This document shows positions 29,399-37,537 of a stretch of 39,958 nucleotides of DNA, one piece after another. This stretch comes from Nitrospirota bacterium. GTDB lineage: Bacteria > Nitrospirota > Nitrospiria > Nitrospirales > UBA8639. The stretch covers positions 1 to 39,958 of the forward strand of contig JAOTTP010000024.1 of assembly GCA_029864405.1 (NCBI GenBank), given 5' to 3'. The notes beneath the pieces are model-generated. The model worked only from the letters and a program-made list of their open reading frames with translations. It was not told the origin of the DNA and made no database searches. How positions within the stretch are numbered: position 1 is the first letter of the stretch; each line of letters opens with the position of its first letter. The position numbers and the translations under genes were made by a program.

Positions 29399-31180
29399 CT
29401 AGGGCCGACTAGGATTTTGAACAATCCAGACCGTCAATTCTGGATTGAGCCATCCATTGGGAAGAATTGTTTGGTGGATGCGGAAAGTGGGCATGGAGTC
29501 TCCTGCGGTCGCATGAATAATTTGATAACCCTGACTCTGGAGGTTCTCTCCCAAAACGGGAGGACCAGCCACATAGCCGACACCTCCCCTAGAAAGATGA
29601 GTGGTCAAAAAACTACCCCAACGGTTGATCACCGTCGTGTCTGTATAATCTAAAAAGGGGACCCAGAGATAGATCCAATCATACGTGTTTGGCAACGTTT
29701 CCAACATGGGCTGCTCAAAGGGGATGAATTGAAAATTTGGAAACCACGCCAAACGATCCATCCTAGAAAGCCTATTCCAAATGGATTGGGCATGCTTTTG
29801 GGCAAAATGTGGCCAGGTGTACCAAATCGTATGGATTTGAGATTCCTGGAAATGAAGACACGAACCCAATCCCGCCTCGCAATGCGAAAGCAAGACGCGT
29901 GTGGCGTCAGATCGCCCACGCAAGAGGTCCGGGTGTTCTTCAAAGAAATCATCCAAGAAATCAAAGACAAAAGGTTGACTTTCTTGTTCGCCAATCATCT
30001 CCGGCTTATCGGGGTACAGTAAAACCGCAGAGAAGGCTTCCAGCGGAGCAAGTACAGGTGGTTTCATCGGAAAACCGTCCCGCCACGTGCTGTCGAGCGG
30101 CTGCCAGGAAACCGGATGGCTAGGCTTAGACAGCTGCCAGGATGGTCGGATGGTCAATTCCTTCCGTCCGGAGCCATCAAATAACCATAGGTGATCTCCC
30201 GCAACTCCCGCTCCACGATTGTCCGACACCGGCAAACCTGACTCGTGTATCCGGTTAAACGATAGGCCAGCGGGATCATCCCACCATGTCACTTTTTGGA
30301 TCATCTGGTTTCTGACCGTCACGCAAAGGTGCTGTTCTTCATCCATATAGCGAATGGGAAAACCCGCAGCGGGAAGCCAGTGGACTTCATGAGACCGTTC
30401 AGGATCCAAAAACACTTCCAGAGGGGATAGGGTGGAAGAAACGGAAGGGGTAAAAAATAAACTGAAGAGCCGGAACGCGGCCTCGGAGGGATATACGGGG
30501 ATACCCCTGTATTGCAAGGGGCGAGCGCCAGTGATGTTTTGATCATCATAGAGACCTCGGATGAATTCAAATGTCGCACTGCCCGTTCCCGGCAAAAGGG
30601 ATAAAAACAATTCTACCACCGGCAGGTAATCAATCCGACTCCATTCCATCCGGCTCATACATGACATGAACCTGGCTTCTTCAAACGACCCATTGGGTAA
30701 CACATAAAAGGCGTCTTTGATCTGGTGAATCGTGGCTTGCCCGTCACCATGAAGGACGACATCCTCATCCCGATAAAAAAATCTGACCATCTCCAAGTCG
30801 GAGTGCAAGGACCGGGCTGCCATCTGACGCAAGTCATCTTGAGTGATCCGTTCCCAGCCCGGCCGCCGGGATAAATCTAAGGAAATGGTATTGACTAACC
30901 CTTCCGGCTTAATCCCAACCCATTGTCCCCAATCCAATCGAAGACGGGCGGAAACAAGCGAAAAAACACCCGCTGGCTTTTGCTCCCACAAGCATTCATG
31001 GAGAGGATTTCCTTCCGGATCAGCCAGCAGGATTCGTTGCCCATGATTGCCATACAACACACAATGACCCGTGGGCTGTTCAATGATCTGCCCACCTGCC
31101 GACTCCCACTCGTGTTTATAGATCTGATTGGCAGGAAAACGTAAGGCTTGAGGATGTTGCAACACGCACTGAACGTTCAT
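29399..31180 (-). CDS. Protein of unknown function, 593 aa
   Basis: I do not recognise this family. The protein is rich in Trp, His and Pro, has no signal peptide or membrane segment, and reads as a soluble cytosolic protein. Residues 1-100 are beta-rich (HCVLYGNHGQRILLADPEGN). The C-terminal third alternates strand and helix (DATRVLLSHCEAGLG, DWIYLWVPFLDYTDTTVI, GGVGYVAGPPVLGENLQSQG) in a way that could be a degenerate Rossmann or methyltransferase fold, but no glycine loop is intact. Codon use matches its neighbours and the frame is long and clean, so it is a real gene. No good ribosome-binding site precedes the ATG at 31180, so the start is uncertain. It ends about 75 bases upstream of the pyr promoter and is a separate unit. 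Confidence 0.75.
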   Translation of the reverse strand: MNVQCVLQHPQALRFPANQIYKHEWESAGGQIIEQPTGHCVLYGNHGQRILLADPEGNPLHECLWEQKPAGVFSLVSARLRLDWGQWVGIKPEGLVNTISLDLSRRPGWERITQDDLRQMAARSLHSDLEMVRFFYRDEDVVLHGDGQATIHQIKDAFYVLPNGSFEEARFMSCMSRMEWSRIDYLPVVELFLSLLPGTGSATFEFIRGLYDDQNITGARPLQYRGIPVYPSEAAFRLFSLFFTPSVSSTLSPLEVFLDPERSHEVHWLPAAGFPIRYMDEEQHLCVTVRNQMIQKVTWWDDPAGLSFNRIHESGLPVSDNRGAGVAGDHLWLFDGSGRKELTIRPSWQLSKPSHPVSWQPLDSTWRDGFPMKPPVLAPLEAFSAVLLYPDKPEMIGEQESQPFVFDFLDDFFEEHPDLLRGRSDATRVLLSHCEAGLGSCLHFQESQIHTIWYTWPHFAQKHAQSIWNRLSRMDRLAWFPNFQFIPFEQPMLETLPNTYDWIYLWVPFLDYTDTTVINRWGSFLTTHLSRGGVGYVAGPPVLGENLQSQGYQIIHATAGDSMPTFRIHQTILPNGWLNPELTVWIVQNPSRP

Positions 31181-31291
31181 GGTGAAGCATGGGAAAACTC
31201 AGAAGGCAGAGAGCCTCTGAAGACAACACCCCTAGACAGGATCGTTGACAGAAAGAATAGTTGAGAACACTGCATCGAACCGATCGAGCCC

Positions 31292-32626
31292 TTACTCCCG
31301 GATTTGACCGGAGCCGTATACCACAAATTTGGAACAGGTTAAATCTTCTAAGCCCATGGGTCCCCGTGCATGAATGCGGGTCGTACTAATGCCAATTTCG
31401 GCACCCAACCCAAATTCATAGCCATCGTTCAGGCGGGTCGATGCATTCACCATCACCGCACTGGAATCCACCTCTCGCAAAAATCGTAGAGCCCGATCAT
31501 AGTCATTGGTCAGAATAGAGTCCGTATGGCGGGAACCGTATTGGTGGATGTGGTCCATGGCGCTCTCCATATCCTTCACCACTTTGATCGCCACAATTAA
31601 GGATAAAAATTCTTTTCCGAAATCGTCATCTTGGGCAGGTTTGGCCTGAGAAAGGATCTGACAGGTTTTCGGACATCCCCGCATTTCGACCCCTGCTTCG
31701 ACATACTGCTCGGCCAACGGTACCAAGAATTTTTTGGCCACCTTCTCATGCACCAAAAGGGTTTCCATGCTGTTACAGGTCGAGGAACGCTGAACCTTCG
31801 CGTTAAAACTGATTCGTTGGGCCATGGCCAGATCCACGTCCGAATCCACATAAATATGGCAGACCCCCTTGTCGTGTTTAATCACAGGGATGGTTGCGTG
31901 CTGAGTCACCGTCTGCATAAGCGCATCTCCGCCACGAGGGATGATGAGGTCAACAAACCTGTCGCTTTTGAGCAGAGCAAGGACCACCTCGCGATCAGTC
32001 TTATCGATAAAGGTAATCGCCCCTTCTGGAATTCCTGCCTGTTGAGCTGCCTCTCCAAGAATCTTAGCAAGAGCCAGATTGGAATGGTGCGCCTCGGACC
32101 CTCCTCGCAGCACGCACACATTGCCCGATTTGAGACAGAGGGCTGCCGCATCAGCGGTCACATTGGGGCGAGATTCATAAATGATCCCGATCACCCCAAT
32201 GGGCACGCGTACTCGACCGACTCTCATCCCATTGGGTCGTTGCCAGAAGCCCATCGATTCGCCAACAGGATCCCGTAATTGCGCAATCTCGCGAATGTGC
32301 GTAGCCATGTCGGCAATTCTGGCTGGCGTCAATCGAAGTCGATCCGCCATGGCCTCCCGTGAGGTATCCCCTTCGACTGCTGTAAGATCTTCTTCGTTGG
32401 CCGCAAGAATCGCTTCTTCCCCGGCCTCTAACCCATCAGCCATGGCCATTAACGCCGCATTCTTTTTCATGGCAATTAATCCACTCAGGGGGCGGGCAGC
32501 CTGTTTGGCTCGTTGAAGTAAGGGCTCCAGGTAATCCTCCGGGGAGATCTCTTTTTCTTTTTCCGAAACTTCAAGGTCATTTTGAGATTCATCTGTTTGC
32601 ATAGTCTTATCGTTTTCCATGGTCAT
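31292..32626 (-). CDS. proA: Gamma-glutamyl phosphate reductase
   Basis: A 444-aa aldehyde-dehydrogenase-fold enzyme from the ATG at 32626. It carries NAD(P)-binding and family segments (GVIGIIYESRPNVTADAAAL, LRGGSEAHHSN, IPVIKHDKGVCHIYVD) and the catalytic Cys in QRSSTCNSMETLLV. It reduces gamma-glutamyl phosphate to the semialdehyde in proline synthesis. The N-terminus is about 25 residues longer than usual and acidic (ESQNDLEVSEKEKEISPED). The open frame extends to 32701, but the extra residues look non-coding and place the start at the predicted promoter. proB is not in the window; proC lies 4 kb away. Confidence 0.95.
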   Translation of the reverse strand: MTMENDKTMQTDESQNDLEVSEKEKEISPEDYLEPLLQRAKQAARPLSGLIAMKKNAALMAMADGLEAGEEAILAANEEDLTAVEGDTSREAMADRLRLTPARIADMATHIREIAQLRDPVGESMGFWQRPNGMRVGRVRVPIGVIGIIYESRPNVTADAAALCLKSGNVCVLRGGSEAHHSNLALAKILGEAAQQAGIPEGAITFIDKTDREVVLALLKSDRFVDLIIPRGGDALMQTVTQHATIPVIKHDKGVCHIYVDSDVDLAMAQRISFNAKVQRSSTCNSMETLLVHEKVAKKFLVPLAEQYVEAGVEMRGCPKTCQILSQAKPAQDDDFGKEFLSLIVAIKVVKDMESAMDHIHQYGSRHTDSILTNDYDRALRFLREVDSSAVMVNASTRLNDGYEFGLGAEIGISTTRIHARGPMGLEDLTCSKFVVYGSGQIRE

Positions 32627-32681
32627 AGAAGCCTGTGGCGGATAAAGGACGTGACAATGATTGCGTGCGGAATAGTGCTGG

Positions 32682-32711
32682 AGAATACCTCGCAGTCCCA
32701 AAAACCGTCAA
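32682..32711 (-). promoter_or_regulatory. Probable proA promoter
   Basis: On the minus strand, TTGACG (32711-32706), an 18-base spacer and TATTCT (32687-32682). The predicted start near 32675 gives a leader of about 50 bases to the chosen ATG at 32626. Confidence 0.45.
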
Positions 32712-33325
32712 GGAAGCGATGATTTGAGTCAGTGCTCAATAGCCCTCTTGCTGAACCAACACCGCACACCACGTGGTCGAGCACACAAACGAAACCTTGC
32801 CTCTGTTCACAAAAACATTCGAGTGCAAGGGGTTGATCAACAGATACCTGCTATCGTCTGTGAAGCGAACCTCTTTCATCGCACTCTTCCTCCCCGTGAG
32901 GGAACGAATGAGGTGGACAGGCAGGAGAAGGGAAATTGCGCGCGGATTGAACCGGTTCATTATTGAAACTCATGAGGTTCATGGGACAGTAAGATTTCTC
33001 CTGTTCCTTGAAATTTCAAAATATGGTTTGTTTTCCACTAGCCATACGTTAGCGTTATAATGTACCTCAACGCTCTGAAGCCAGTTACCAAAGTTGCAAT
33101 CTTAAGGTTGGCTCCCTTCCAGCGAAAAAAATGAATTACTCCACTCATACTCTGGATCAGTCCCGAGGCTATCCATACCGAGTAGAAACTTTCCAAATCC
33201 GAATGTAAAATAAAAGATTAGCTGAAAAGCTTGCCTAGAGGCGAAAGTACAATTGCTCACGACATTGATGTCAACTTGAAAACAAGAAGTAGCAGACAGA
33301 TCTAAGCCTTGCGGCCCATGCCTTA

Positions 33326-33334
33326 TGGTAGAAT
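33326..33334 (+). promoter_or_regulatory. Possible extended -10 promoter of the small secreted protein gene
   Basis: TGGTAGAAT at 33326-33334 is an extended -10 (TGn plus TAGAAT). No good -35 is present at 16-18 bases. The gene starts 39 bases downstream. Confidence 0.35.
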
Positions 33335-33372
33335 ACTCTTAGCCCACGGAAAAATAAGACGGGAGTCTCATC

Positions 33373-33852
33373 GTGTTGACATCAAAAATGCCCAACGTTT
33401 CACTCCTGGCACTCACTTCCATTTCATTCAGTATGTGCCTCTTACTCAGTCCAATGGAAGATTGGAATGTTGAGGCAGCCATGAACCCGGACGAAGTGTT
33501 GACCGCTGGTGATCAGGTACCAGAGGACAATACAACCATAAAAAGGTCTAATGACATTCGAAAGCCACAAGGTTGGGAGAAAAGATTGTTGGGGGAAACA
33601 TATTTTCAATACAATTTCAAAAAGAGTCGATTGCAATCGCAAAACAGCTCTCTGCTTCACCTGAAATCACCCGGAAAATTACCTGGCATTGAATTAGGAA
33701 TCGAAATGCACAGCATCCAGGCTTTTCAATCAGTCGTCCCTTCAGAGAATTTACCAATTGGACTGAACCTCAAACAGGAACAACCTCTTCTTCTCCCTCC
33801 CTCAATCAATGCCCCAGACTACAATGGCGGATTTCTCCGGTTCACCTGGTAA
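33373..33852 (+). CDS. Small predicted secreted protein of unknown function, 159 aa
   Basis: I do not recognise this protein. It starts with GTG at 33373, 7 bases after a GGGAG ribosome-binding site. The N-terminus looks like a signal peptide (hydrophobic LLALTSISFSMCLLLS, possible cleavage near NVEAA). The mature part has no membrane segment, a Gln/Asn/Ser-rich centre (SRLQSQNSSLLHLK) and ends GGFLRFTW, an aromatic C-terminus reminiscent of outer-membrane-targeted chains but too short to be a barrel. There is no partner gene in the same direction before the tRNA. It could be a chance ORF; the ribosome-binding site and signal peptide favour a real gene. Confidence 0.5.
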   Translation: MLTSKMPNVSLLALTSISFSMCLLLSPMEDWNVEAAMNPDEVLTAGDQVPEDNTTIKRSNDIRKPQGWEKRLLGETYFQYNFKKSRLQSQNSSLLHLKSPGKLPGIELGIEMHSIQAFQSVVPSENLPIGLNLKQEQPLLLPPSINAPDYNGGFLRFTW

Positions 33853-33995
33853 CAAGGCTGCTTCCCTCCTCACAGACAGAAGCCACGGATTCTCTAGCAA
33901 ACAAGGGCAGGATGACCAAAACGTTCCTCCAATGTCATGAATGCTCTAGACGGAAAAAAGCTGGCGGGATTGATTGGAAAAGGAAGAAGTCTTTA

Positions 33996-34006
33996 TGGTA
34001 TAAAAT
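33996..34006 (+). promoter_or_regulatory. Probable tRNA-Phe promoter (-10 region)
   Basis: TGGTATAAAAT at 33996-34006 is an extended -10 (TGG plus TATAAA/TAAAAT). TTGGAA at 33974-33979 is a possible -35 at a long 19-base spacing. Transcription would start near 34012, about 24 bases before the mature tRNA. Confidence 0.5.
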
Positions 34007-34035
34007 CATTTCGAAGTTAATAGTGCTACGAGTGT

Positions 34036-34111
34036 GCCGAGGTAGCTCAGTTGGTAGAGCACAGCCCTGAAAAGGCTGGTGTCCGCAGTTCAATTCTGCG
34101 CCTCGGCACCA
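34036..34111 (+). tRNA. tRNA-Phe (anticodon GAA)
   Basis: A 76-base cloverleaf: acceptor GCCGAGG (34036-34042) pairs with CCTCGGC (34101-34107). The D-arm contains AGCTCAGTTGGTAGAGC, the anticodon stem CAGCC pairs with GGCTG around the loop CTGAAAA with anticodon GAA at 34069-34071, and the T-arm reads GCAGTTCAATTCTGC. Discriminator A is followed by an encoded CCA (34109-34111). A variable loop of ordinary length is present. Confidence 0.96.
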
Positions 34112-34150
34112 CGAATACAAAAACTTCAGGGGGTGCTCTCGCCTACTCGC

Positions 34151-35170
34151 ATGAAGCTCTTGCACCTTCTTCCTTTAACGCCTCTTCTCAATGTTTCTCG
34201 ATCGTTGTTGCTTCTTGTAGCCTGCCTGGGAGTGCTATTCTCTCAACCCCTCTTTGCAGCTGAAGGTGATGGTGCAAAATTGGTTCAAGCCCATTCACAC
34301 CCATCCTCTCCCCCAAAAACCAGAACAGTCGTTGCGGACCTCCTCATGATCGATGGAGCGTTTTATGTTGTCCGTGGGGAACGTGGAGAAATTCGAATTG
34401 AAGTCACCCCGGAAACTCAACTGTCGGAGTTATTCACTTTTGGCGATCGTATAAAAGCGATCCTCTTACCTAACGACGAGGCTATCGCCATTACAAGAGC
34501 TCAACCAGGCGAACCTATTGGGACAACCGGCAGAGCTTCCATCTCCACGCCTCCCCCATCCGCTTCATCCACCGGCCCTTCGCCGGAACCGACACCTCCT
34601 TCTACAAAAAGGTCATCGAATGTACGGATTATCATTGCCGACATTTTAATGGTAGATGGAAGTTTTTATATCATCCGAAGCGACTATGGAGAGATTCAAA
34701 TTGAAGTGACGCCCCAAACTCAATTGTCAGAATCCTTCAAGTTTGGGGATCGGATTAAGGCACGGGTTACGCCACAAGATCGAGCGTTATCCATTGTTCG
34801 TGCGACTCCGGATGAATCCCCCGGCATTCGCTTGGAGGAGACCCCCATGCCCTCGACGCCGACGGCACCTCCCGTTGTGAGGGCCCCCGAATCAGAATCC
34901 ACACTCCCCCAAAAGGACTCATCAGCAACTGCTCCCAAGGTTTCTCCAAAAATTCGTACCGTTGTGGCCGAAGTCTTAATGATCGATGGAACTTTTTATG
35001 TTGTCAGAGGGGAGAAAGGAGAAATTCGTATAGAAGTCACTCCTCAAACAGCCATGTCCGAATCCTTTAAGTTTGGAGATAAGATTAAGGCCCGCATTTT
35101 GTCAAACGATACCGCCCTCTCCATTGAACGTGCCCAGCCAGATCAACCTCTTGGTACCCGCACTCCCTAG
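34151..35170 (+). CDS. Secreted protein with three tandem OB-like beta modules
   Basis: A 339-aa protein from the ATG at 34151. An N-terminal signal peptide (SLLLLVACLGVLFS, cleavage probably after PLFAA) is followed by three near-identical ~62-residue modules at 57-118, 157-218 and 267-328. Each reads approximately V(A/I)(D/E)(L/I/V)LM(I/V)DG(A/S/T)FY(V/I)(V/I)R, then GEI(R/Q)IEVTP, then FGD(R/K)IKA. Pro/Ser/Thr-rich linkers separate them. The module looks like a small OB-type beta barrel, a fold call from pattern only. Single-module relatives seem to exist in Nitrospira; I recall no function. A longer open frame begins inside the tRNA-Phe gene (34079) and is rejected. The ribosome-binding site is weak. 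It should be periplasmic. Confidence 0.8.
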   Translation: MKLLHLLPLTPLLNVSRSLLLLVACLGVLFSQPLFAAEGDGAKLVQAHSHPSSPPKTRTVVADLLMIDGAFYVVRGERGEIRIEVTPETQLSELFTFGDRIKAILLPNDEAIAITRAQPGEPIGTTGRASISTPPPSASSTGPSPEPTPPSTKRSSNVRIIIADILMVDGSFYIIRSDYGEIQIEVTPQTQLSESFKFGDRIKARVTPQDRALSIVRATPDESPGIRLEETPMPSTPTAPPVVRAPESESTLPQKDSSATAPKVSPKIRTVVAEVLMIDGTFYVVRGEKGEIRIEVTPQTAMSESFKFGDKIKARILSNDTALSIERAQPDQPLGTRTP

Positions 35171-35407
35171 AGATCAGATTTCCCTTTTCCTTAAATTTTC
35201 CGTCGTTCCATCTTCCACGATTCTAAAAGACATGTTTTCGGTTTTTGCGTATTCAACTACTACGCGCAATGACTCCACTTCTGGATATCTGGATTGGCGA
35301 GAGAAAGGACGGAGGTAGAGGTTTGTGACCAGACAAAACAAAGGGAATAAATCCAGGAAGAATGCTACCGGAGAGAGGCGAGAGATCAAAAACAAAGGAA
35401 GAACAAG
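35171..35407. other. Short intergenic region between convergent genes
   Basis: A 237-base gap between the modular secreted protein and the transglycosylase gene. A 73-codon minus-strand frame (35395-35174, TTG start) is present but has no ribosome-binding site or recognisable family. I see no clear bidirectional terminator. Confidence 0.4.
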
Positions 35408-36154
35408 TTAAATATCCACTTGCGAGCTTTTCGCTTCACGCTTCACGACTTGCTGAAGGATATTTCGATAGGCTCGAATACGCTTCACATATTTTACAGG
35501 TTCCCACCCGCGAGCATAGCGATGAGGCAGATCCTGGTAATACTCTTTATGAGCCAAGAGGGGAAGTATGCTCTTAAGATCCTCCCACTGATCCGAGTTT
35601 TTCCCTAAACGCTCAGCAAGCAATCGAGCATCGTCAATATGTCCCATGCCGACATTATAGGCCGCAAGGGCAATAAACATTCGATCCGGCATTCGAATGT
35701 CGTCAGGAACCCGCTTTTGTAAATACGACAGATAGCGAGCCCCACCTGTAATGCTTTTTGAAGGGTCAAGCCGGTTCTTGATTCCCAGATCCGAGGCCGT
35801 GGAACGTGTGAGCATCATAATCCCTCGAACCCCGGTAGGACTGACGGCCTTGTGATTCCATTGAGACTCTTGATAGGCCATGGCTGCCAACAACATCCAT
35901 GAGATCCCTGATTTTTTTTCAGCTTGCTTAAACTCTTCACGATAAGAAGGAAGCCTGGTTTCGATATGTCGCAAAAAGGTCTTCACCTCATACGCAGGCA
36001 GCTTTGTGCCTAATTGTGCGATCCGCTCCTGATGAGAGAGCGCATTTCGGTCATGGTGAGGAAGCTCCCAAAGGATCAACAATCCCCCCAATAAGGTAAG
36101 GACCAGACCAATCTGTTTACTGACCTGTTTTATGGTTTCCATGACGATCATCAT
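35408..36154 (-). CDS. Membrane-anchored lytic transglycosylase, MltF-like catalytic half
   Basis: A 248-aa protein with one N-terminal membrane segment (about 15-31, GLVLTLLGGLLILWELP) and a lysozyme-like SLT domain (about 70-235). The catalytic Glu is Glu96 in MAYQESQWN, followed by SPTGVRGIMMLTRSTASDLG and IALAAYNVGMGHIDDA. These motifs and the preceding VKTFLRHIETRLPSY match the C-terminal half of MltF, which cleaves peptidoglycan to anhydromuropeptides. The N-terminal solute-binding (SBP_bac_3) domain of full-length MltF is missing and replaced by a short anchor. Three alternative ATGs lie at the start (codons 1, 2 and 5), and AAGGA overlaps or precedes them. It appears monocistronic. 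Confidence 0.85.
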   Translation of the reverse strand: MMIVMETIKQVSKQIGLVLTLLGGLLILWELPHHDRNALSHQERIAQLGTKLPAYEVKTFLRHIETRLPSYREEFKQAEKKSGISWMLLAAMAYQESQWNHKAVSPTGVRGIMMLTRSTASDLGIKNRLDPSKSITGGARYLSYLQKRVPDDIRMPDRMFIALAAYNVGMGHIDDARLLAERLGKNSDQWEDLKSILPLLAHKEYYQDLPHRYARGWEPVKYVKRIRAYRNILQQVVKREAKSSQVDI

Positions 36155-36480
36155 TCCTTCAACGTCTTCAACGAATCGTTATTTGCCGTTTTGGAATTAG
36201 GAGTATAGGGAAGAAAATGCACATGAGAACTCGGGATAGAGTTATGGTCGCATAAAGGGCTGAATTAGGCAAGAAGAGATTTCCCGCTTTTCTCTATGAA
36301 AGAGACGGAATCTGACAGCTTTCTGTTGACGAATCAATAGGTTGAAAGCTTTGCAGTATTATCATTTATTAGAAAATACGTTCATGTAACGCATGGGATC
36401 CAGTACTTACCAATCTTTTCGGATAATCCAATGCGAATATTGAGAGACTCCTACTCCTCCTTCTCAATGTTTCTGCCGTT
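36155..36480. other. Intergenic region upstream of the transglycosylase gene
   Basis: About 326 bases without a gene. Besides the putative promoter (36202-36229), it has the inverted repeat AGCTTTC...GAAAGCT (about 36319-36352), and on the minus strand ATTGAGA...TCTCAAT (about 36438-36467) just past the 60-aa gene. The latter lacks a following T-run, so it is at best a weak terminator. Confidence 0.45.
36202..36229 (-). promoter_or_regulatory. Possible promoter of the transglycosylase gene
   Basis: On the minus strand, TTCTCA (36229-36224), a 16-base spacer and TATACT (36207-36202), about 48 bases before the first ATG. The -10 is good and the -35 matches at 4 of 6 bases. Confidence 0.35.
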
Positions 36481-36663
36481 TTACTTGGCAAAGACACTAG
36501 CATCACAAGAAAAATACTTAATTTGCTTCAGGGGAATGATGGTGACTTCCTTGGGAGTATCAATCTCAAGAATTTCCATATCATCGCTAATGGTATGCCG
36601 GATAGCATCCTTGAATTCTATTTCTTTATTATCAACAAAGGTGACTTTGACCCAATACTGCAC
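36481..36663 (-). CDS. Small conserved-looking protein of unknown function, 60 aa
   Basis: A 60-aa protein starting with GTG at 36663, preceded by a textbook ribosome-binding site (AAGGAG with 6-base spacing), which makes it a convincing gene. It is predicted to be nearly all beta: VKVTFVDNKEIEFKDA, a turn, MEILEIDTP, then EVTIIPLKQIKYFSC. This is compatible with a small Sm-like or SH3-like barrel, but I cannot assign a family. No signal peptide or membrane segment is seen. It lies 55 bases downstream of proC on the same strand and is probably cotranscribed with it. Confidence 0.7.
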   Translation of the reverse strand: MQYWVKVTFVDNKEIEFKDAIRHTISDDMEILEIDTPKEVTIIPLKQIKYFSCDASVFAK

Positions 36664-36718
36664 CGTGTACTCCTTTCAAAAAAAGCCGTATGCCATGTGC
36701 ACGCCGCCGCCTCGTTCC

Positions 36719-37531
36719 TTATTGCCCAAGCTCCTGAGACCGCGCGGTAGCAGCCTCGACGGCCTTCATAAAGGTTGCCCGTAACTGCCCAGCTTCTAAT
36801 TGTTGAAGACCCGCAATAGTCGTCCCACCGGGTGACGTCACACGATCTTTCAACAAAGCAGGATGTTCGCCAGTTTCAAGTACCATGCGGGCCGCCCCTA
36901 ATACCGTTTGCGCCGCAAGCACACTGGCTACCGCTCGCGGAAGACCGACCCGTACCCCACCGTCTGTGAGCGCTTCAATCACCAGATAAATATAGGCGGG
37001 CCCACTTCCACTCAATCCGGTGACGGCATCCATTAAGGATTCCTCCACTATCACCACTTTCCCTACCGATTCAAAAATTGTTTGAGCAAGTTGGAGATGA
37101 TGGAGGGGAAGTCTGGAACTCCCGGCTAAGGCCGTGACCCCTTCCTGAATGACTGCTGGGGTATTCGGCATAGCACGGACAAGAGACATCTTTATCCCGA
37201 CATCTTTTTGGATGCGCGTTAGGGAATAACCCGCTGCGACAGAAATCAGGAGTTGCTCCGGAGAAAGCTGGTCCTTAATTTCCGACGCCACCATGGCCAT
37301 GATCTGAGGTTTCACGCACAGAATGATCACATCGGCGCGTTTGGCCTCTTCAGCATTGTCAGACCCCACCACAATCTGAAAGGTCTTCTTGAAATGCTCT
37401 AATCGGCTGGAGGAAATATCCGTGGCAGAAATATTGGTAGGAGGAGCAAGTTTGGCCTTAAGAATACCGGACACCAAGGCTTCGGCCATGTTACCCGCCC
37501 CTATAAATAAAAATTTTGGAGCCTGTGACAT
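36719..37531 (-). CDS. proC: Pyrroline-5-carboxylate reductase
   Basis: A 270-aa enzyme with an N-terminal NAD(P)-binding fold (KFLFIGAGNMAEALVSGIL) and the C-terminal dimerisation domain with the family signature DAVTGLSGSGPAYIYLVIEA, then GGVRVGLPRAVA and TSPGGTTIAGLQ. It catalyses the last step of proline synthesis. The ATG at 37531 has no ribosome-binding site; instead the predicted transcription start falls on or next to the A of the ATG, so a leaderless mRNA is likely. It complements proA elsewhere in the window. Confidence 0.96.
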   Translation of the reverse strand: MSQAPKFLFIGAGNMAEALVSGILKAKLAPPTNISATDISSSRLEHFKKTFQIVVGSDNAEEAKRADVIILCVKPQIMAMVASEIKDQLSPEQLLISVAAGYSLTRIQKDVGIKMSLVRAMPNTPAVIQEGVTALAGSSRLPLHHLQLAQTIFESVGKVVIVEESLMDAVTGLSGSGPAYIYLVIEALTDGGVRVGLPRAVASVLAAQTVLGAARMVLETGEHPALLKDRVTSPGGTTIAGLQQLEAGQLRATFMKAVEAATARSQELGQ

Positions 37532-37537
37532 TCGCCG

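Larger units (their letters stand above)
32627..33372. other. Gene-poor region between proA and a small secreted protein gene
   Basis: About 745 bases without a credible gene; the short frames here overlap each other on opposite strands and have no supporting features. Visible structure: the proA promoter (32682-32711), the palindrome GAACCGGTTC (32949-32958), the imperfect palindrome GAAACTCATGAGGTTC shortly after it sharing the repeat GGTTCAT, the palindrome TTGAAATTTCAA (33008-33019), a perfect TATAAT at 33056-33061 and the palindrome-like GACATTGATGTC near 33262. An unannotated small RNA is possible. Confidence 0.5.

Noticed and set aside
32724..33060. Overlapping short frames on both strands upstream of proA
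   Set aside because: They lie antisense to one another, have no ribosome-binding sites and show no domain pattern.
34079..34150. Upstream start of the three-module protein
   Set aside because: It begins inside the tRNA-Phe gene; the signal peptide begins at the ATG at 34151.
35174..35395. 73-codon leftward frame after the transglycosylase gene
   Set aside because: TTG start without ribosome-binding site and no recognisable family; might be a remnant but not supportable.
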